Source: Saprospiraceae bacterium
Lineage (GTDB): Bacteria; Bacteroidota; Bacteroidia; Chitinophagales; Saprospiraceae
Direction of reading: 5' to 3'
Length of the DNA: 64,000 nt
NCBI GenBank assembly: GCA_016717265.1
Contig: JADKFX010000001.1
Coordinates: 2,368,501-2,432,500, forward strand
Part shown: positions 20,025 through 28,317 of the stretch, piece by piece
How the letters are laid out: every line of letters begins with the position of its first letter
Position numbering within the stretch: position 1 is the first letter of the stretch
The notes under the pieces: generated by a model
Told to the model about the DNA's origin: nothing
The model's database searches: none
The model's input: the letters and a program-made list of their open reading frames with translations, nothing else
Program-made: the position numbers and the translations under genes

Positions 20025-20609
20025 CTACTTAGGTAGAATCCCATAACCAATTGATTTAAAAGAAAAATTATTTGACATTCCAGCCGCACATGCTGTCATG
20101 CCTACGATTAAATCCATTTTTGCTTCAAGAATAATATAATCTCCAGCCTTACTCTTGGGGGGCAAAACGGAAATCTTTCCGGTATTACCATCCACAGCTA
20201 CATTCATGAAAATATTAAAGCAAACAGGAATTTCATCAGGTCCTATTCCATGTTCTTTTAATGCAGCAGCCAGATTGCCGAAACATCCACGATGAGGCTC
20301 ATTATGCCCGTAGGTAATACGAAACATTTCTGCACTACAAGGAGTTAATAAAAAATCATGTCTGCCAACTGTGTCCGCAACAATTTCAAACATTACATTA
20401 CTCCGATTCGAATAGAAAGGATGTCCTTTTGTAAGAAAAATTGTTTCTGCATAGTCAATGGTCCTTCCTGAAGATAAATACTCTGCTTTATCTTTAAGAT
20501 TATAGCAAATAAAATCTGACACCTGCTCGCCTTCTAAATCAATAACTTTCAGGCGTTGGCCTTGAGTTAAAATAAAGGAAACACCACTACATGGTTGAAT
20601 TATGTTCAT
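20025..20609 (-). CDS. DUF1989 / urea carboxylase-associated family protein
   Basis: The 194-residue protein carries the typical DUF1989 features. These are the opening GQRLKVIDLEGEQVSDFICY, the central HDFLLTPCSAEMF, the CFNIFMNV segment and the closing DLIVGMTACAAGMSNNF. Family members accompany urea amidolyase and other nitrogen genes, and the cysteines and acidic residues suggest metal or cofactor binding. A firm reaction is not established. The start overlaps the stop of the YqcI/YcgG-type gene by four bases, so translation is probably coupled. It is the last gene of a three-gene cluster and may act on or protect the product of the preceding N-oxygenase (inference). Confidence 0.88.
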   Translation of the reverse strand: MNIIQPCSGVSFILTQGQRLKVIDLEGEQVSDFICYNLKDKAEYLSSGRTIDYAETIFLTKGHPFYSNRSNVMFEIVADTVGRHDFLLTPCSAEMFRITYGHNEPHRGCFGNLAAALKEHGIGPDEIPVCFNIFMNVAVDGNTGKISVLPPKSKAGDYIILEAKMDLIVGMTACAAGMSNNFSFKSIGYGILPK

Positions 20610-21271
20610 TTAATTTTATTGTTAAATTTTAAAGGACAACGCCATTCTGCATCGTATTTGCGTCCACTATATTGATATACTTCAGAAGAAGTACCAAAAT
20701 CTTCTAACATCGGGTTTATAGAACCGGAATATGCCATATCTCTTTTCCTGATAACAGTTTGCATGCGTTCGTAGTGATTCGTTTCCCGAAGTTTTTCAAA
20801 TTGGGAATGTGGATTAAAAACTAAAGTTGGATATTTGAATTGACGCGCTAATCTACTGCTTGATGAATGAAGCCCAATAATAAAAAATGCTTCTTCTTTA
20901 AGACTAAAGCTAAAAAATGGTGATGCCGGATCATTACTAACACGATTATCATAATTATAATTTTTCTTATCAAGTTCTATAAGTGCTTGTAGTCTGTGCC
21001 ATAATAATTCATCAAATAATTCTTCACTGCTAATTTGTGATTGATTAAATATAATTGCAGCACTATGAAATGGTCTCGATGAATTCCGGTAATCTTCCAC
21101 AAAATCGTAAAGAAATTGTAAGATAGCTAGGTCATCCTTGGAACAAGCCATGTTACTGGCTATCATACATCTTAATTGTTGTTTTCTAATGGCGGTTTTA
21201 GCCCCAATACACGGAAAGGCCTGATTGTTCAAAAAAGCCAGGTATTCTTCCACTATGTTTTTTTGTTCCAT
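20606..21271 (-). CDS. YqcI/YcgG family protein (GntA-type heme-dependent N-oxygenase)
   Basis: The motif FPCIGAK lies at residues 19-25. The block LHSSSSRLARQFKYPTLVFN, followed by NPHSQFEKLR and RDMAYSGSINPMLEDFG, is diagnostic for the YqcI/YcgG family (PF08892). One member, GntA, is a heme-dependent enzyme that N-hydroxylates an arginine derivative in guanitoxin synthesis. Related proteins form a heme-oxygenase-like group. The length of 221 residues is normal. It sits between an ATP-grasp ligase gene (15 bases upstream) and the DUF1989 gene (four-base overlap). N-oxygenation of an amino acid or guanidine is a family-based inference; the substrate is unknown. Confidence 0.85.
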   Translation of the reverse strand: MEQKNIVEEYLAFLNNQAFPCIGAKTAIRKQQLRCMIASNMACSKDDLAILQFLYDFVEDYRNSSRPFHSAAIIFNQSQISSEELFDELLWHRLQALIELDKKNYNYDNRVSNDPASPFFSFSLKEEAFFIIGLHSSSSRLARQFKYPTLVFNPHSQFEKLRETNHYERMQTVIRKRDMAYSGSINPMLEDFGTSSEVYQYSGRKYDAEWRCPLKFNNKIK

Positions 21272-21286
21272 TATAAACTTTTTTAA

Positions 21287-22354
21287 TCAGGAAACAGGAA
21301 ATTCTGAATCTAATCGCTTTAACATTCTAACATGTTTATTGGCATTTTTAAAAAATTTCCAACCTTGATAGGGTTTGCAATAGTTAATGCCTTTGTCATA
21401 ATTACATTTCGAAATTTTGTACATGATATCCCAATGCTGCATTAGAATTTTGCAAGCTTTAATAAGTGTATTGCCATTTCCATAAACATGGTGAGGCTCT
21501 CCACCACTTCCATTATATTCCAGTATCGAATAGTTTTCTCCACGTTTTAGGTCTTCGATAGAAGCACATTTTATATCATAGCGTCCGTAATAAAAATATT
21601 TTGTATAATGACTAAGGTCATCGAATACTTTTAATAATCTTTGATCTTTCTGTTTCTCTAAATTAATAAGTCTTCCACCACGGCTTAGGTTAAGGGCATG
21701 GGATAAACAAAATATTTCCCCTTGAGGAATTACATTATTAAGTTTATCCGTGTGTTTCAATTTCATTTCTTCAATGCGTTGCCTGGCTCTCGGAGAGTCG
21801 GTTATTAATTGTAGCAGTGTGGATCTGCCGTCACCAGTTACTTGAAGCGATATCTTTTTCAATAACCCTGTAATAGTTCCTTCCTTGTCATCGGGAAAAC
21901 GATAATAGAATACACTCACTTCTATCGGATAATTGATAAAATCCTGCAGAATATAGTTTACAGGCATCCTTGCATGATAAAGTTTTAGATCATCAACAGT
22001 TTCAATTTTCCGAAACATAAAGCCCATTCTTCCAATTTCTGGTTTTACTGCTATTGGATACCTAAAGTTATTATCTGTGAAAGTTTTACACACTTCTTCA
22101 AAAGGGAATTCAGGCGAAATATAAATGCTTTTAGGATACAGGTTTGAAGGCAGATGCTTGTACATGTCTTTTTTGCTCACCCCATCAAATCCTCCAAAAA
22201 ATAATGAGGGATTTGAAGGAGTAAAAAACCAAAAGGAACCGGATTTGATACAATAGTAAATCCAGAAAGGAACTAATGGAATATATTTAATGCGCCAATC
22301 CCAGGTTTCCCAATGGAAAATAAAATACATAGCATTCTTAAAGTTACTGATCAT
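21287..22354 (-). CDS. ATP-grasp ligase (D-alanine-D-alanine ligase-like)
   Basis: This 355-residue protein has ATP-grasp features. They are IAVKPEIGRMGFMFRKI (nucleotide-binding lysine), YILQDFINYPIEVSVFYYR, KKISLQVTGDGRSTLLQLI (a motif shared with cyanophycin-synthetase-like ligases), and the metal-binding end DIKCASIEDL...ILEYNGSGGEPHH. The N-terminal 40 residues are aromatic-rich (HWETWDWRIKYIPLVPFWIYY) and may form a membrane-associated helix. Enzymes of this class join a carboxylate to an amine using ATP. As first gene of the cluster with the N-oxygenase and DUF1989 proteins, it may activate or couple an amino acid. The substrate is not predictable from sequence alone. Confidence 0.82.
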   Translation of the reverse strand: MISNFKNAMYFIFHWETWDWRIKYIPLVPFWIYYCIKSGSFWFFTPSNPSLFFGGFDGVSKKDMYKHLPSNLYPKSIYISPEFPFEEVCKTFTDNNFRYPIAVKPEIGRMGFMFRKIETVDDLKLYHARMPVNYILQDFINYPIEVSVFYYRFPDDKEGTITGLLKKISLQVTGDGRSTLLQLITDSPRARQRIEEMKLKHTDKLNNVIPQGEIFCLSHALNLSRGGRLINLEKQKDQRLLKVFDDLSHYTKYFYYGRYDIKCASIEDLKRGENYSILEYNGSGGEPHHVYGNGNTLIKACKILMQHWDIMYKISKCNYDKGINYCKPYQGWKFFKNANKHVRMLKRLDSEFPVS

Positions 22355-22726
22355 GGATTCAAATTTACCTTTCCGGTATATTTCAATTTATTTTATTCGT
22401 TTAAAGAGGATTTAAGTCGCTTAAAGGCAAGATTAAATCGGTTTGGATATGGTAGTGGGTAATTTCTTATAGATAGAATACTTTCTTCATTTTATTTTAG
22501 TTAATGATGGAATTGAATTTTCCCAACAATGCAAAAGTGAATCTCTTATTAATGATAGTTGTTACACAATTTTATAAATTTGTTATATGATACACTGATT
22601 TGAATGATATAATAAACATGTTATGCTTAGCAAGATTATAATTTAATAATATAAATGTTTAATCATAGCGTGTCCATTGTGGGGTAGTTTTTATTTTAGT
22701 TTTATCATCCTTTCATCCACTGTCTT
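22355..22726. other. Intergenic region upstream of the ATP-grasp cluster
   Basis: This is AT-rich with no supported coding frame. It presumably holds the promoter for the ATP-grasp/N-oxygenase/DUF1989 operon on the minus strand, but no TTTG/TAnnTTTG pair was found that I would defend. Confidence 0.4.
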
Positions 22727-23107
22727 TTATCTTGTAATGGAAACAGGTTTTTGTATTTGGGGTAATTTATACTCGCTCCCTTCCACCAAAATACTTCCTA
22801 TCAGGTTCTCAATATAAATACCTTGGGTGCCATGCGCAGTGCTGATATTGGTGTTTTTTATATTTTGTCTAAATCGTCAGGATAAAGTGCACCAAATATA
22901 ACTAAAAACCCAGTTTAATTTCATACTTCCGTTTGTCCTTTCCAATTTCAAAACCTCCTTTGTTTTTTTTACTGATCCAGAAAATTTCTTTGTTTCCTCT
23001 TGATTCATGTGGTAATAACCAACAATAATTAGCTTGATTGCTGTACCCTTCCATTTTTCTTTTGTCAAGACGACATTCTTACTTGTACTATACATTATTA
23101 ATTTCAC
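22727..23107 (-). pseudogene. Remnant of an unrecognised protein with an in-frame TGA
   Basis: The frame from 23107 gives 76 residues (with NGSMKLNWVF near the end). It meets TGA at about 22877 and then continues in the same frame for another 50 residues (NISTAHGTQGIYIENLIGSI) to a TAA at 22727. The continuation looks protein-like. A broken gene is therefore more likely than a 76-residue product. It follows the barrel protein gene by only three bases. The family was not recognised. Confidence 0.4.
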
Positions 23108-23110
23108 TGA

Positions 23111-23680
23111 TCATTTTTTTGTTTTTCTTAATAAGTAACTAAAATTTATATTTGCGAAAAATCTTGAGCCAGACCCAACTCCGCCTGGATTTGGGATTAT
23201 GCTCCCAGATGTATGAAAGCCCCACAATATTTTTTCAGAAATTTTTGATTGAACACCTAATGAAAAGCCAAATCCAAAATAATTCTTTGGTGTACTTATA
23301 AAGTTTGGCGATGGTTCATAAAGTTTAATATAGTTTTCAGAAAAATGATTGTAAGAGACATTGGCACCAATATAAAATCCCCGAAAAACTTCCTTAGGAT
23401 AGAATCGTATTTCAGGTTGTACTGTAATAAGTGTCCTTGAATATTTTAATGATCTGTCATAATGTGTAAGTTTTTTGAAAGAATAACCTGCAAGGAGACC
23501 GGATGAAAAATGTTTTGACATTTTATTTTCAAATGTTAATACGAGACCAATATGCTCTGGTTCTGCAGGCACATTAGTGAATGTTTGAAATGCAAAACCC
23601 AAGCCTAAACTGTTTTGCTGTGCCTTTACAAAAAAAGGTGATAATAAAATCAATAAGTTAAATAATAAAAAGTTTTTCAT
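23111..23680 (-). CDS. Small outer-membrane beta-barrel protein
   Basis: I placed the start at 23680 because the signal peptide MKNFLLFNLLILLSPFFVKA begins there; an upstream ATG at 23728 would add 16 residues that do not look like part of it. The roughly 189-residue protein has alternating strands such as SSGLLAGYSFKKL, RGFYIGANVSYNHF and GFGFSLGVQSKI. It ends in FFANINFSYLLRKTKK, like other Bacteroidota barrels of the eight-strand type. It is probably a structural membrane protein. No specific function is visible. Confidence 0.75.
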   Translation of the reverse strand: MKNFLLFNLLILLSPFFVKAQQNSLGLGFAFQTFTNVPAEPEHIGLVLTFENKMSKHFSSGLLAGYSFKKLTHYDRSLKYSRTLITVQPEIRFYPKEVFRGFYIGANVSYNHFSENYIKLYEPSPNFISTPKNYFGFGFSLGVQSKISEKILWGFHTSGSIIPNPGGVGSGSRFFANINFSYLLRKTKK

Positions 23681-24090
23681 GATTAATTTTTTTATTTTAT
23701 TGTTAAATTTCTGCAAATATGTTTTCAAACCAATTAAAATAATTTAAAAATCTAACGGGAACACTCTTGATGGTATAAAAAAACATTTTATACATTTTGA
23801 ACATAAATAACAACTCACACTTGCAGAGTGCATAATTATTAGTTATCAACTATTTCAAATCTCAAAATTGCAAATTGCCTTTTAAATCAACGGAAGATAA
23901 TTGATCTGTTTATGCATTACAATTTGTGAATTACTTTCCATTGTGTTTGAATTTAATTTATTATTAATGTTGAAAAATAAAAGCAATAAAACTTATCAGT
24001 ATTGTATTGCTTGGAATATGAAATCGCATTAAAAATGGATTTTGTTTCATGCTATTGTTTTAAAGATTATAGATTTCTATTTTAAGTATG
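23681..24090. other. Intergenic region, no gene seen
   Basis: AT-rich, with stops in all frames. It separates the small barrel gene from the S41 peptidase operon. No repeat or RNA gene was identified. Confidence 0.4.
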
Positions 24091-24168
24091 TTAAATTCTT
24101 TTATATTGAATCATTGCCCTCCATGTTTTTTCTATTCTGGGTGCATGGCTTGCAGCCTGCTCAATCAT
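24091..24168 (-). pseudogene. C-terminal relic of a second TraB/TIKI-like gene
   Basis: Just after the S41 peptidase stop, the minus strand reads KMIEQAASHAPRIEKTW in frame to a TAA at 24091. This matches the end of the intact protein at 25693-26598 (GSSHAPRIERTL). The DNA is also clearly similar (CTGGGTGCATGGCTTG versus CTGGGCGCATGGCTTG). It is the last 25 or so codons of a duplicate whose remainder is gone. It indicates duplication and deletion, or recombination, around the S41 gene. Confidence 0.65.
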
Positions 24169-24169
24169 T

Positions 24170-25609
24170 TTAATGCGATAAATGTTCAACAATGAATTTG
24201 ACTTTATCTTTTTCCAAATCTTTAATAGGAACGTCAGGAATTATTCCTGTACGGTTGTATCCATTAGCCGGAATCTGTTTGTGCCAGGTACTGGTTGGAT
24301 AGCCAAAATAAATAGTTTGAATTCCCGATGAATTTAGTTTAACAGTATTTACACTGGTGTAGTCAATTACACCACCTGTTGGGCTTCCGAATGTGATTAC
24401 TTTATTGCTTGCATTCTTTGAATGCAGGATGAATGACTCCGCTGCACTCATACAACCGTTATCAGTATGTATTGCCACCCTTTGAATTTTGGTTTTAAGT
24501 GGCTTAATACTCTTAGCAGGATACTGTGGACCATCCACAATTTGACCAGGATTTTTGCTAATTCGATCTACAACAGGTCCAAAAATATCCTTCGCAAATT
24601 TAGCCTGTACTTCAAAGTAGAGTTTTGTGTCTTCTGAGGCAAGTACCAATCCCTGGCTGGCATCTAAATCCTTAGTAGCATATGCATCAAGGAATGAAAG
24701 ATATATGGCATTACCGCCTGTATTTCCTCTAATATCAAAAATCAGGTTTGTAGTATTTATTAAGAGGTCATAATTTTCCTCCAGTATTTTATTAAATTGC
24801 TTTCCCTCCATGTTGAATGAAGGAATTGAAAAAAGCGTGTTTTTATCATCAAGTTTTGTAATGGCAGGTAGCAAAACATTTTCTTTATTAATCATGCCAA
24901 TTTCATGAGCAAAAGAAGATTCTACTTTGCCCCAATAAGTTCCACCATCCAAAGCAATCAGGGTTCCCTCCTTGTATATATTACCTGTAACATAACTTGG
25001 ACGGTACGATGCAGAGTATAGTATTCCACCAAACCCGTTCCGATTTTTTTTAAAGTGAGCCTTCAATCCTCCAATAACTGAAGAGGTGTCTTTCGAACTT
25101 ATAACATAAGCCTTGTATTCATCCTTCTCTTTCAAGATGGTAAACACTGAATTTCCATCGCTCCACTTACCAATAAGCCCATCTATTCCAACAAGATTCG
25201 TATAAGTCTTCTGGGTTTCCAACAGAGTCATCAATTCATTTATCTCTATCTTGTTACTTATTACTTTGCTTTTAAAAGAAGATAAATCGCTTGGTGGATA
25301 TTGTGGTCGTTCAAATACGAATAGATGACCATCCTTAAACTGATTTAAAAATTCTTGCAAAAATGACGTGCATTCAGTTGATGGGATATTACCCGATTTC
25401 GCATTGTACACCAGCTTTCTTTCTTGATAGTTACCACCCTCACCGGAAATTTCAAGTTGTTTTAAACCAAGATAGTTAGCCTCAAGTTTTTTAGTCAGTT
25501 CCAGAAAAACCGAATCACATTTACAGTTACCTGATTGAGCAATTGATGCGGAACTGATCAATACAACAGCTATTAGGGCGCATAATTTAATAAAAAAAAT
25601 TATTTTCAT
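24170..25609 (-). CDS. S41 family (tail-specific protease-like) peptidase, exported
   Basis: I moved the start to 25609, where MKIIFFIKLCALIAVVLISS forms a signal peptide ending in SIAQSG; the upstream ATG at 25672 only adds an unrelated leader. The catalytic part resembles S41 peptidases. NLIFDIRGNTGGNA is the hallmark of the fold, and TDNGCMSAAESFIL contains the predicted nucleophile serine. FGSPTGGVIDY follows, and the end NRTGIIPDVPI is also typical. No PDZ domain is evident. It is the last gene of a run with the TraB-like and two lipoprotein-like genes. Confidence 0.85.
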   Translation of the reverse strand: MKIIFFIKLCALIAVVLISSASIAQSGNCKCDSVFLELTKKLEANYLGLKQLEISGEGGNYQERKLVYNAKSGNIPSTECTSFLQEFLNQFKDGHLFVFERPQYPPSDLSSFKSKVISNKIEINELMTLLETQKTYTNLVGIDGLIGKWSDGNSVFTILKEKDEYKAYVISSKDTSSVIGGLKAHFKKNRNGFGGILYSASYRPSYVTGNIYKEGTLIALDGGTYWGKVESSFAHEIGMINKENVLLPAITKLDDKNTLFSIPSFNMEGKQFNKILEENYDLLINTTNLIFDIRGNTGGNAIYLSFLDAYATKDLDASQGLVLASEDTKLYFEVQAKFAKDIFGPVVDRISKNPGQIVDGPQYPAKSIKPLKTKIQRVAIHTDNGCMSAAESFILHSKNASNKVITFGSPTGGVIDYTSVNTVKLNSSGIQTIYFGYPTSTWHKQIPANGYNRTGIIPDVPIKDLEKDKVKFIVEHLSH

Positions 25610-25692
25610 GTATATATATTTATTGTTCTTGAATACTATTTTAAAAAAATACTTTAGCATAGAACTATCCAAACCATGTAATGTTTTTTTAC

Positions 25693-26598
25693 TTATTTAA
25701 TCATCCCCATTAAAGTTCTTTCTATCCTGGGCGCATGGCTTGAGCCCATACTTATAAAAACCCTTTCTCCTTTATTTACCAATTCAATAATAGAACTGCA
25801 CATATTATCATCCCGTACAGTATTTGTAGCCTCTGCTATTTCTTCCAGTATTCCTTTTGGCCAGCCATTCCGTGGATGCTTATAATTTCTCCAGCTAACT
25901 TCATTTGGATAATCTGCTTTCCATATACTATCAAATTGTGCTACCGATTTTATTGCCCCTATTAATGCTTTATAGTTTGTTCTTTTTCGGATCAAACTTT
26001 CAATTTTTTCATCCTGTTCACTTTTCGAAAGATCACCCCATTTGTTATGATAAGACCTCAGGCAATAAAAAAATGCCACATGCATAGGATCAAATTTTTC
26101 AAGTACATGATCTATCTCTGCATCACGGCCGGCTTCCCATGAATATAATTTTATCCTTTTTTCTTTTGCCAATTTTTGAGTGTATCCCCCTTCGCCAGAT
26201 GCTTTTACAGGATTGAAAAACCAGGTTAGCATCAGGTCTAAATTCCCTTCAACCATTGCAACAGTAGGATTAAATTTATCCCAGTATTCTTTCATTACCG
26301 GGAGTTGCTTATTGGTAGGGTCGAATGTATGCTCAAGGCCAAAAACCATTACGGCCCCTTTACTATTTTTGCTTTGGAGCGTAAACACATACGGCCTCGG
26401 ATGCATGTCAATAAGGCCAGTAACAGTATATTCATTTAAAGTCATTACCGGCGGCTGTAATATTACCTGGTCTTTTGGCTCGTATTTTTTGGGCGGTAGC
26501 CACAAAACATTGCATTGAATTAACAGCACTGCGGTTAATGCCAACAATACTGTTAACTGAAGTGTTCTTTTCAAAATTAACTTTAATGTTTTGTACAT
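25693..26598 (-). CDS. TraB/PrgY/TIKI-like membrane-associated protein
   Basis: This 301-residue protein has an N-terminal hydrophobic segment (LLALTAVLLIQC) that acts as a signal or anchor; the lipobox is poor (Q at -1). Weak similarity to the TraB/GumN/TIKI superfamily is suggested by VFGLEHTFDP, VAMVEGNLDL and the C-terminal GERVFISMGSSHAPRIERTL, which match the glycine-histidine and glutamate signatures of that metal-dependent fold. The substrate is unknown. It lies between a 172-aa lipoprotein gene and the S41 peptidase. A short duplicate of its C-terminus is at 24091-24168. Confidence 0.6.
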   Translation of the reverse strand: MYKTLKLILKRTLQLTVLLALTAVLLIQCNVLWLPPKKYEPKDQVILQPPVMTLNEYTVTGLIDMHPRPYVFTLQSKNSKGAVMVFGLEHTFDPTNKQLPVMKEYWDKFNPTVAMVEGNLDLMLTWFFNPVKASGEGGYTQKLAKEKRIKLYSWEAGRDAEIDHVLEKFDPMHVAFFYCLRSYHNKWGDLSKSEQDEKIESLIRKRTNYKALIGAIKSVAQFDSIWKADYPNEVSWRNYKHPRNGWPKGILEEIAEATNTVRDDNMCSSIIELVNKGERVFISMGSSHAPRIERTLMGMIK

Positions 26599-26615
26599 TG
26601 GTACACTGTTTCCTT

Positions 26616-27134
26616 TTATTTCTGTAAATCCCTAAGTACTTTGGCCTCATTGGTAGATACATTACAAACAATCTTCCATTCCTCATTTGGTTGTTTTTTA
26701 AAGATGAATACCCAGGCAAAATGAGTGGTTTCCTCTATTTCCTTATTTTCATCGTTCTTATAAGTTAGTATCACTTGTTTATCTACTATCATATATGCCA
26801 TTGAGCCATCTTCCGAAAATTCAATTACTGGAGGATAGACATCGTCCCATTTCTTAAATTCAACAATTGCAAAATAATTGCTGAAACGTTTCAACGCTGA
26901 GTCTTTTGTGGTTACTGATATATTACCCTGGTTCACCGAAAGCATGCTGTCAGCAAACTGTTCAACAAATTGTTTTGCTTTTTTATTCATGTGTGCATCC
27001 TGTTGATCTTTGTGAAGTATCAATAATTTTTTCTTTTCAGCCTCAAGATCAGGTTTCAGGTTACAATTGGAAAAAAGAATAATGAACATTGACAGGGCGG
27101 TTAAGAGAAAATATTTGATTACTATATTAATCAT
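26616..27134 (-). CDS. SnoaL/DUF4440-like lipoprotein
   Basis: The N-terminus ends in a lipobox (MFIILFSNC), so this is probably an outer-membrane or periplasmic lipoprotein. The remaining 145 residues resemble small ketosteroid-isomerase-like (NTF2 fold) proteins. A helical start (AKQFVEQFADSMLS) is followed by strands such as AYMIVDKQVILTY and THFAWVFIFKKQ, ending in WKIVCNVS. The start overlaps the stop of the preceding gene by four bases, and the next gene starts 17 bases downstream. It may bind a small ligand. No catalytic residues can be assigned. Confidence 0.65.
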   Translation of the reverse strand: MINIVIKYFLLTALSMFIILFSNCNLKPDLEAEKKKLLILHKDQQDAHMNKKAKQFVEQFADSMLSVNQGNISVTTKDSALKRFSNYFAIVEFKKWDDVYPPVIEFSEDGSMAYMIVDKQVILTYKNDENKEIEETTHFAWVFIFKKQPNEEWKIVCNVSTNEAKVLRDLQK

Positions 27135-27880
27135 TTCTTTACATTTTTATAGTAAAAATCCGGGCTGTTAATAATTACTTTTGTGAAATCAAACGTATAC
27201 TTTTTTCCACTTTGATCAATATCCACATGATGAGGTAATAATAGATCCTTTACATTTTTCCAATCGGAAAATTTAGTTTTAATGGTCTCTTTTGCATCAG
27301 CAGGGTTTTGAAAATGCAAAGCAGAAAATAACCCCGTTTTTATATCAAAAAATAGTGTGCAATCATTGTTCAATTCATCTTTTGCATTTAGCCTGTATGC
27401 TTTCATTCCATCCACTTCAATAATTTCCGGGTTTCCAAAGTCATGAAAGCGGTGATCCACTTCAAGAACCATATTATGAAATTCATGGCTCCGGATGGTA
27501 TATAAAGCTTCTTTGGAGAGGGGTATTAATGAATCACCAAGTTCATACCCCGATGCTTTGTTTTCTATGACTGTCTCAAATGCTGCAGGTTTATAACTGT
27601 AAACCTGCTTGAAATAAGAGTAGCCCCCTGAAGCGGTGTGCATTTCTGTGCTATACTTTCCATTTGGCGACATACAATTAGCATTCGATATTAGGTTTTG
27701 TATCTTTTCCCTGTTTGTCGTTATCCAAACAACATCAAAAAAAGAGCGGAAAATTTCATCAGCTGTTTTAAGGTTTTGGGTTTTTTGATTTATACAATTG
27801 TATAAAAACATACACATCACTAAGAAAATTATACTTATAGATCCTACCGATCTGTTCCATATTAACTCAATACTATGCAT
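27131..27880 (-). CDS. Exported LolA-like protein of unknown function
   Basis: The 249-residue protein starts with a hydrophobic signal segment (IIFLVMCMFLYNC) that may be a lipobox. The body has LolA/LppX-like features: a phrase about converting a substrate to a measure (AYRLNAKDELNNDCTLFFDI), then DWKNVKDLLLPHHVDIDQSG and YTFDFTKVIIN. This pattern is seen in outer-membrane lipoprotein-sorting-like proteins. It is the first gene of a four-gene minus-strand run with the DUF4440-like, TraB-like and S41 proteins. A role in envelope homeostasis is possible. Confidence 0.55.
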   Translation of the reverse strand: MHSIELIWNRSVGSISIIFLVMCMFLYNCINQKTQNLKTADEIFRSFFDVVWITTNREKIQNLISNANCMSPNGKYSTEMHTASGGYSYFKQVYSYKPAAFETVIENKASGYELGDSLIPLSKEALYTIRSHEFHNMVLEVDHRFHDFGNPEIIEVDGMKAYRLNAKDELNNDCTLFFDIKTGLFSALHFQNPADAKETIKTKFSDWKNVKDLLLPHHVDIDQSGKKYTFDFTKVIINSPDFYYKNVKK

Positions 27881-27923
27881 ATAAAATCCTTTGAATTGAT
27901 CAGTTATTTTGTTTAACCCAAAT

Positions 27924-28140
27924 TATTTAAATTCTGTTTTAAATATTTTCAGGGCAGCACTTTCGCTACCTCGCTGCGATGGGTGAAACGTGTCGGGCCC
28001 GTAATAGGAGTAATCACCGGTTGCAAAAAAGTATTCTTTGCAGACTTTACCAACGGGGCATAACAATGAATTTGTGGCTGTTGCTGCATCTATATAATTT
28101 TTAATTACCCTATCAAAAGTGTGGAAATTGGAATAAGCGA
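27924..28140 (-). pseudogene. C-terminal relic of an SGNH/GDSL hydrolase
   Basis: The minus strand carries about 70 codons ending in YYGPDTFHPSQRGSESAALK and then a TAA at 27924. D-x-x-H-P-S followed by a small-residue helix is block V of SGNH/GDSL esterases, where the aspartate and histidine belong to the catalytic triad. The upstream part (nucleophile block) is missing or frameshifted, and no start is present. A short stretch to about 28200 may still be similar in another frame. Confidence 0.6.
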
Positions 28141-28317
28141 TGCAACTTCGATTAAAGTATGAATTTTTGTACCCATTTTATTGTCGTCTGTGATTATAGT
28201 GTTGACACCACACTTTTAAATGTAATCAATTATTCAATGGTATTTTATTTTTTAATAAAACGAAAGTAAATCGTTTGAATAAGTATTGTTAAAATTTAAA
28301 GTCTCAAAATAATGTTA

